Shown here: piece after piece, positions 5,672 to 9,027 of the stretch
Numbering within the stretch: position 1 is the stretch's first letter
How the letters are laid out: every line of letters starts with the position of its first letter
NCBI GenBank assembly: GCA_027625205.1
Contig: JAQBVZ010000018.1
Coordinates: 1 to 9,027, forward strand
DNA from: Chloroflexota bacterium
GTDB taxonomy: Bacteria; Chloroflexota; Dehalococcoidia; Lucifugimonadales; Australimonadaceae
Direction: 5' to 3'
DNA length: 9,027 bases
Translations under genes and position numbers: made by a program
The notes under the pieces: model-generated
Database searches by the model: none
What the model was told of the DNA's origin: nothing
What the model saw: the letters and a program-made list of their open reading frames with translations, nothing else

Positions 5672-6457
5672 ATGCCACAACTCGACGGGAAAGTCGCCAT
5701 CGTCTCAGGAGGAAGCTCAGGCATAGGTGAAGCCGCAGCAAGGCTCTTTGCCAAAGATGGTGCAAAGGTCGCGATCGCATCACTCACGCCGGGGAAGGCC
5801 GACCCCATCGTCGCGGACATCCAGGCTGCCGGTGGCGAGGCCATGGCAACGGCCCTGGACGTGAAGGATGAGGCGGCAGTGGAGGCTTTCATCAACGCGG
5901 TGGCGGCGCGCTTTGGGCGGATCGACATCCTCTACAACTACAACGCGGCGGGCTCCCTCACCCTGGGTGGAGCCTACGCTGAGGTGACTGAGTCTTTCGA
6001 CAACGCTGTGCGCACTTCCGTTCACGGGACATACTTCATGTGTAAGTACGCGGTTCCACACATGGAGGCGGCAGGCGGCGGCACAATCGTCAACACATCG
6101 TCGGTGGCGGCAACCAAGGGCAATCTGCCTGACTACAGCCCCTTGCACGGCATGGGTCTCTCTCACAGCGCTGGCAAGGCCGCAGTGGAAGGCTACACCC
6201 GCGGATTGGCGGTGGACGTTGGCGTGAAGAACATCCGCGTGAACTGCGTGCGGCCTGGCTGGGTGCAAACCCCACGCACCATGAGGAACCTAGAACGTGC
6301 TGAGGGCGTCATGGCCTACATGCTCAGCCGTCAGGCCCTCAAGACCCTCTCCCAGCCTGATGGCCTAGCCAACGCTGTGCTGTTCCTGGCATCACCTGCA
6401 TCTCGTATGATCACAGGCCAGGTGCTCACCGTGGACGGCGGCCAAACGCTAACGTAA
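5672..6457 (+). CDS. Divergent short-chain dehydrogenase/reductase (SDR)
   Basis: This 261-residue Rossmann-fold protein is of classical SDR length. The cofactor loop is intact (G13-GSSGIG19), D63 follows beta-3 in the DV pair, and the end carries the usual ITGQVLTVDGG. The active site is unusual. The YxxxK position reads H165-S-A-G-K169, so the catalytic Tyr is His. The segment between the Ser motif (NTSS, 141-144) and the Lys is about 8 residues longer than usual. The helix-4 Asn is replaced by Ser (T-S116-V-H-G), and the NNAG motif reads NYNAAG. The end of beta-2 shows no acidic residue, so NAD(H) preference is not obvious. It may use a different mechanism or substrate, or act without oxidoreductase activity; the substrate is unknown. 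The start is supported by GAGGAG 8 nt upstream. The lipoprotein gene begins 12 nt after its stop, suggesting an operon. Confidence 0.9.
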   Translation: MPQLDGKVAIVSGGSSGIGEAAARLFAKDGAKVAIASLTPGKADPIVADIQAAGGEAMATALDVKDEAAVEAFINAVAARFGRIDILYNYNAAGSLTLGGAYAEVTESFDNAVRTSVHGTYFMCKYAVPHMEAAGGGTIVNTSSVAATKGNLPDYSPLHGMGLSHSAGKAAVEGYTRGLAVDVGVKNIRVNCVRPGWVQTPRTMRNLERAEGVMAYMLSRQALKTLSQPDGLANAVLFLASPASRMITGQVLTVDGGQTLT

Positions 6458-6460
6458 GGA
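6455..6460 (+). promoter_or_regulatory. Ribosome binding site of the lipoprotein gene
   Basis: TAAGGA overlaps the SDR stop codon (TAA, 6455-6457) and ends 8 nt before the ATG at 6469. This supports the start and translational coupling with the SDR gene. Confidence 0.75.
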
Positions 6461-6468
6461 CATAACAA

Positions 6469-7683
6469 ATGAACCCTCTCTTCAAGCTCTTCCCTCCTCT
6501 CAAAGTCATTACGCTGGCAACCTTGGGCATCATGCTCTTGGCTGCCTGCAACAGCGCCTCCACACCCGTTGAGGGCGCCACACCGACAGCAACGCCAACG
6601 GGTGTCGCATCGCCCGGACCAACGAGCACGCCAACCGCGACCCCCTTCCCTCAGTCAGCGCCTCTACCCACGCGGGAGATAGCCGTGCGTGTCCGCGTCC
6701 CGGAGAACACCCCTGCTGATGAGGTGGTGTACTTCATGATCAGGCCCTTCATGGACTGGTCATGGAGCCCAGAGCAACGCGTGGCGCTCAACAATGAAGG
6801 GAACGGCATCTGGTCAGGGGCGGCCTCCGTGGAGGAGGGCGCGCTGGTGCAATACATCTACGACCGCTGGGACCAGCAAGAGTGGGGCGAATTCACCACC
6901 AGCCTCGAGGCCCACGGGGAAACGGTAGAAATCGACACCCGGTTCCTTCTCGTGACGCCGGGCGTGACGGGAGTGATGGATGTCATCGAGACATGGAATG
7001 ACCATCGAGCCCCAGCATCCACAGGGAGGCTGACGGGCACCGTCATTGACGCTTCTACGGGTAGGCCTCTCATGGACGCCAATGTGACTGTCGGGGGCAT
7101 CCACACGGCAACAGATTATGGCGGAAATTTCACTATCAACGGCATTGCGGCGGGTGAACAACGGGTTACGGTCTACACCAACCTTGGGGGCTACACGCCA
7201 GTCGCCGCCCTCACAAACGTCCCTGAGTCAGGGGACGCTTCCGTCCATCTTGAAGTCAGGCCGGTACAGATGGTGCCGGTGACCTTTGATGTGGCCTTGC
7301 CGGACGAGACGCCGGAAGAGCTGGGCATCTCTGTGGTGGGCAGCGTATTTCAACTGGGTGCCAGGGCCAGCGGTTACAACCGCCCCCTCAAGGGGGACAA
7401 TTTCTACTTCCTCCAAATGGAACGTATTAGGCCAAACCACGCCAGAGCCACGGTGGAACTACCGGAGAATGCTTACATCCAGTACTTCTACACCAGCGGC
7501 TCCTTTACCCATGGAGTGGACAAGCGGGACACAGGAAGCACGGTGTACCGGACAATGGTGGTTAGCGGCTCTGCTGAGACACGGTATGAGGAAGTGAAGA
7601 GTTGGCGCAACATTGGTGCAGCGCAGGACACGTTCAAAGTGCAGGTGCCTCCCAACACCACGCAGGGGGCGCCCATCTATTAG
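6469..7683 (+). CDS. Surface lipoprotein with beta-sandwich modules, cut by an in-frame TAG
   Basis: This 404-residue reading frame encodes an exported lipoprotein. Residues 1-27 form a type II signal peptide with a hydrophobic core and lipobox L24-A-A-C27. A Pro/Thr/Ser-rich linker (about 35-65) follows, typical of cell-surface proteins. Then come a beta-rich module (about 69-175, opening VRVRVPENTP), a carboxypeptidase-regulatory-like domain (about 186-234; GTVIDASTGRPLMDANV and YGGNFTINGIAAG), a second module (about 267-382, VTFDVALPDETP) and the opening of a third (DTFKVQVPPNTT, from about 387). The TAG at 7681-7683 stops the frame inside this third module. The same frame stays open to the window end with the rest of that module, a fourth one and a glycosidase-like domain. 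The product is therefore probably the N-terminal part of a much longer protein. A role in binding or processing external carbohydrate is plausible but inferred. Confidence 0.85.
   Translation: MNPLFKLFPPLKVITLATLGIMLLAACNSASTPVEGATPTATPTGVASPGPTSTPTATPFPQSAPLPTREIAVRVRVPENTPADEVVYFMIRPFMDWSWSPEQRVALNNEGNGIWSGAASVEEGALVQYIYDRWDQQEWGEFTTSLEAHGETVEIDTRFLLVTPGVTGVMDVIETWNDHRAPASTGRLTGTVIDASTGRPLMDANVTVGGIHTATDYGGNFTINGIAAGEQRVTVYTNLGGYTPVAALTNVPESGDASVHLEVRPVQMVPVTFDVALPDETPEELGISVVGSVFQLGARASGYNRPLKGDNFYFLQMERIRPNHARATVELPENAYIQYFYTSGSFTHGVDKRDTGSTVYRTMVVSGSAETRYEEVKSWRNIGAAQDTFKVQVPPNTTQGAPIY
7681..7683 (+). other. Amber codon inside a module of the lipoprotein gene
   Basis: The TAG falls after ...TTQGAPIY, where the sister modules carry a hydrophobic residue (VVYFMI, GISVVG, VRLRID). 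The frame before and after it is the same, with no other stop for over 1300 bases. A single-base change from TTG (Leu) would explain it, as would a sequencing error. TAG is a normal stop for other genes in this window. Confidence 0.75.
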
Positions 7684-7704
7684 AGGGACGGACCTTCTCA
7701 TCGC

Positions 7705-9027
7705 ATGTTCAAGAGTCGCCCCACTGAGTGGACCTTCATCACCCACGGATTCCCTGGGGATGTGATGAGCTACTATTATGTCCTGGGGGACGACATCTGG
7801 GGCGGCGACGGCTCCTTGGGTCTGGAGGAAGGCGCCTCCAGGTCTGTGACTCTTCCCAACAGTGACATTGTGGTAGAGGACACCGTAGAGCGCTGGCTGT
7901 TTGCCGCGCCTTTGCCCTACGACACGGTAGGTCAGGCAACCGATGTCACTTTCAGGGTGAGCGTGCCATCAACCACTCCAAGAGACACGGAAGTACGCCT
8001 GCGCATAGACAACGCTGACCTGTCTGGGCCGGTGGTTATGCAGCGCATGAATGGAAACCCTTGGGCGCTGGAGGTCACGGTGCGCCTGGTCGGTCCCGGG
8101 AATTACGCCTACTGGTTTGAGGCTGACGGCATGGGCATAGGCCCCCAGATGGCAGTGGATGTTGCCTTTGCAGACCAGAAGGTAAACGATTGGGTGGTAG
8201 CCTGGTCCAGCTCGCCATTGGCGGGAGGCGGCGACAGGTCCGAATATATCGCAGGATTCTACACCCCAGACTTCTTGAGTCCGCCGTTCCTTGAGCTATC
8301 TCCAACCACATTTGCGAGTATAGAGCGGCATAACGGGAGCCTGGTGGCCATTTCCTCCGTATGGAACTACGGCTCCATCAACCCGCTGCCGGTAGTGGAG
8401 TCCCGTGGAGTGCTGTCCGCAAGCCCTCCATCACGGGAGGACCTCATGGCCCAGGCGTCCATGGCGCGGGAGGCAGGCCTGGATGTATTCATGGCCCTTC
8501 AGTTCAACCTGGAGATGTCCACAGGTGGCATTGACGCCTTGAACGGCCAGAAGTCAGCAGAATGGTGGGATGCGTGGCTGGGTGAAGCTGAAAAGCTCTG
8601 TCTGTGGCATGCAGTTCTGGCAGAGGAGATGGGTGCAGAACTGATAATGCTACCCGGCTACGTAATCCACGTCTTTGCTCAGCATGACGCCTACCCATCT
8701 GACGAGTATTTTCAGGAATTCGACCAGCGTATAACAGAGCTCATAGGAAAGGCCAGAGACATCTACAGCGGCAAGCTCCTGGTCAGCGGCGGCATTAGGG
8801 AGTTCACGTTCCAGTCCCAAGTGGACTTTTTGGGCGTGACAACCTTTGACACCGGTATGCCAGACCTACCTCCAACGGCATCCGCCGACGAATGGCGTGA
8901 AGCCTACGAGACCCTATTTATCGAGAAGGTGGACCCTATCTATGAGCGTTGGGGCAAGCCCGTGTTCTTCTACACCATAGACCCGCCCCGTCGGGTGCTG
9001 GACGCGAATGACTCAACCAATGAGGAG
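7705..9027 (+). CDS. Downstream part of the interrupted lipoprotein: beta modules and glycosidase-like domain, partial
   Basis: The frame is open from 7684 to the last base and runs off the window. The first ATG is at 7705, with no ribosome binding site at a useful distance (GAGGG near 7684 is too far). It reads as the continuation of the lipoprotein: the rest of the third module (EWTFITHGF to VVEDTVERW, to about 7896), a fourth module (about 7939-8200, VTFRVSVPSTTP), and from about 8220 a domain resembling the TIM-barrel glycoside hydrolases near family GH113. Features of that fold are the helix around SAEWWDAWLGEAEKL, then LAEEMGAELIMLPGY, RITELIGKARDIYSGKLLV, a strand VDFLGVTTFD and WGKPVFFYTI. 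The usual catalytic glutamates are not evident at the positions expected for GH113 (GAELIMLPG; FYTIDPP), so activity is uncertain. If expressed from 7705 it would lack a signal peptide. The family call is tentative. Confidence 0.65.
   Translation, partial: MFKSRPTEWTFITHGFPGDVMSYYYVLGDDIWGGDGSLGLEEGASRSVTLPNSDIVVEDTVERWLFAAPLPYDTVGQATDVTFRVSVPSTTPRDTEVRLRIDNADLSGPVVMQRMNGNPWALEVTVRLVGPGNYAYWFEADGMGIGPQMAVDVAFADQKVNDWVVAWSSSPLAGGGDRSEYIAGFYTPDFLSPPFLELSPTTFASIERHNGSLVAISSVWNYGSINPLPVVESRGVLSASPPSREDLMAQASMAREAGLDVFMALQFNLEMSTGGIDALNGQKSAEWWDAWLGEAEKLCLWHAVLAEEMGAELIMLPGYVIHVFAQHDAYPSDEYFQEFDQRITELIGKARDIYSGKLLVSGGIREFTFQSQVDFLGVTTFDTGMPDLPPTASADEWREAYETLFIEKVDPIYERWGKPVFFYTIDPPRRVLDANDSTNEE

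Noticed and set aside
7681..7683. TAG as a pyrrolysine codon
   Set aside because: TAG is the normal stop of the ATPase, MFS and AhpD-like genes here, and the protein is not a methylamine methyltransferase. A point mutation or error is simpler.

Overview
The window looks like part of a bacterial chromosome of moderate to high GC content. It probably comes from the Chloroflexota, perhaps an uncultured Dehalococcoidia/SAR202-type lineage. This rests on the mix of genes: a Cdc48/VCP-like AAA ATPase, a single-domain RRM protein, and a large lipoprotein with a Pro/Thr-rich linker that leads into a glycosidase-like domain. The taxonomy is inference only. Every gene lies on the + strand, and no mobile element, tRNA, rRNA or CRISPR array was seen.

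Layout. Bases 1-1065 hold the 3' part of a two-AAA-domain Cdc48/VCP-like ATPase. Bases 1122-2357 encode a 12-helix MFS transporter. A good ribosome binding site then leads into an AhpD/carboxymuconolactone-decarboxylase (CMD) family gene at 2390-2945. Next come an extended -10 promoter, a leader of about 115 nt and an RRM RNA-binding protein (3163-3450), closed by a perfect 12-bp intrinsic terminator. uvrC (3557-5578) starts from a leaderless-type promoter. A divergent short-chain dehydrogenase (5672-6457) is followed by a lipoprotein (6469-7683). The lipoprotein frame is cut by one in-frame TAG and then stays open to the window end (7684-9027).

Most notable point. The CMD gene reads as two pieces. 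Removing one G from the G7 run at 2501-2507 makes the whole 2390-2945 frame continuous except for one TGA at 2577-2579. That TGA sits exactly where the second cysteine of the AhpD catalytic signature belongs (E-x11-C-x2-[TGA]-x3-H). It is followed, 10 nt later, by a perfect 7-bp hairpin with a GTT loop, which resembles a bacterial SECIS element. The gene is therefore a candidate CxxU selenoprotein. The caveat is the frameshift and an apparently short N-terminus, which leave gene decay as a real alternative.

Other points of interest are an RRM-gene leader hairpin that would pair with the ribosome binding site, an SDR whose catalytic Tyr and Asn are replaced by His and Ser, two SD-less genes sharing a CTACAATAG box just before the start codon, and an amber codon inside one of four tandem beta-sandwich modules of the lipoprotein. 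The genes show no obvious common pathway. MFS plus CMD, and SDR plus lipoprotein, are the two likely operons.
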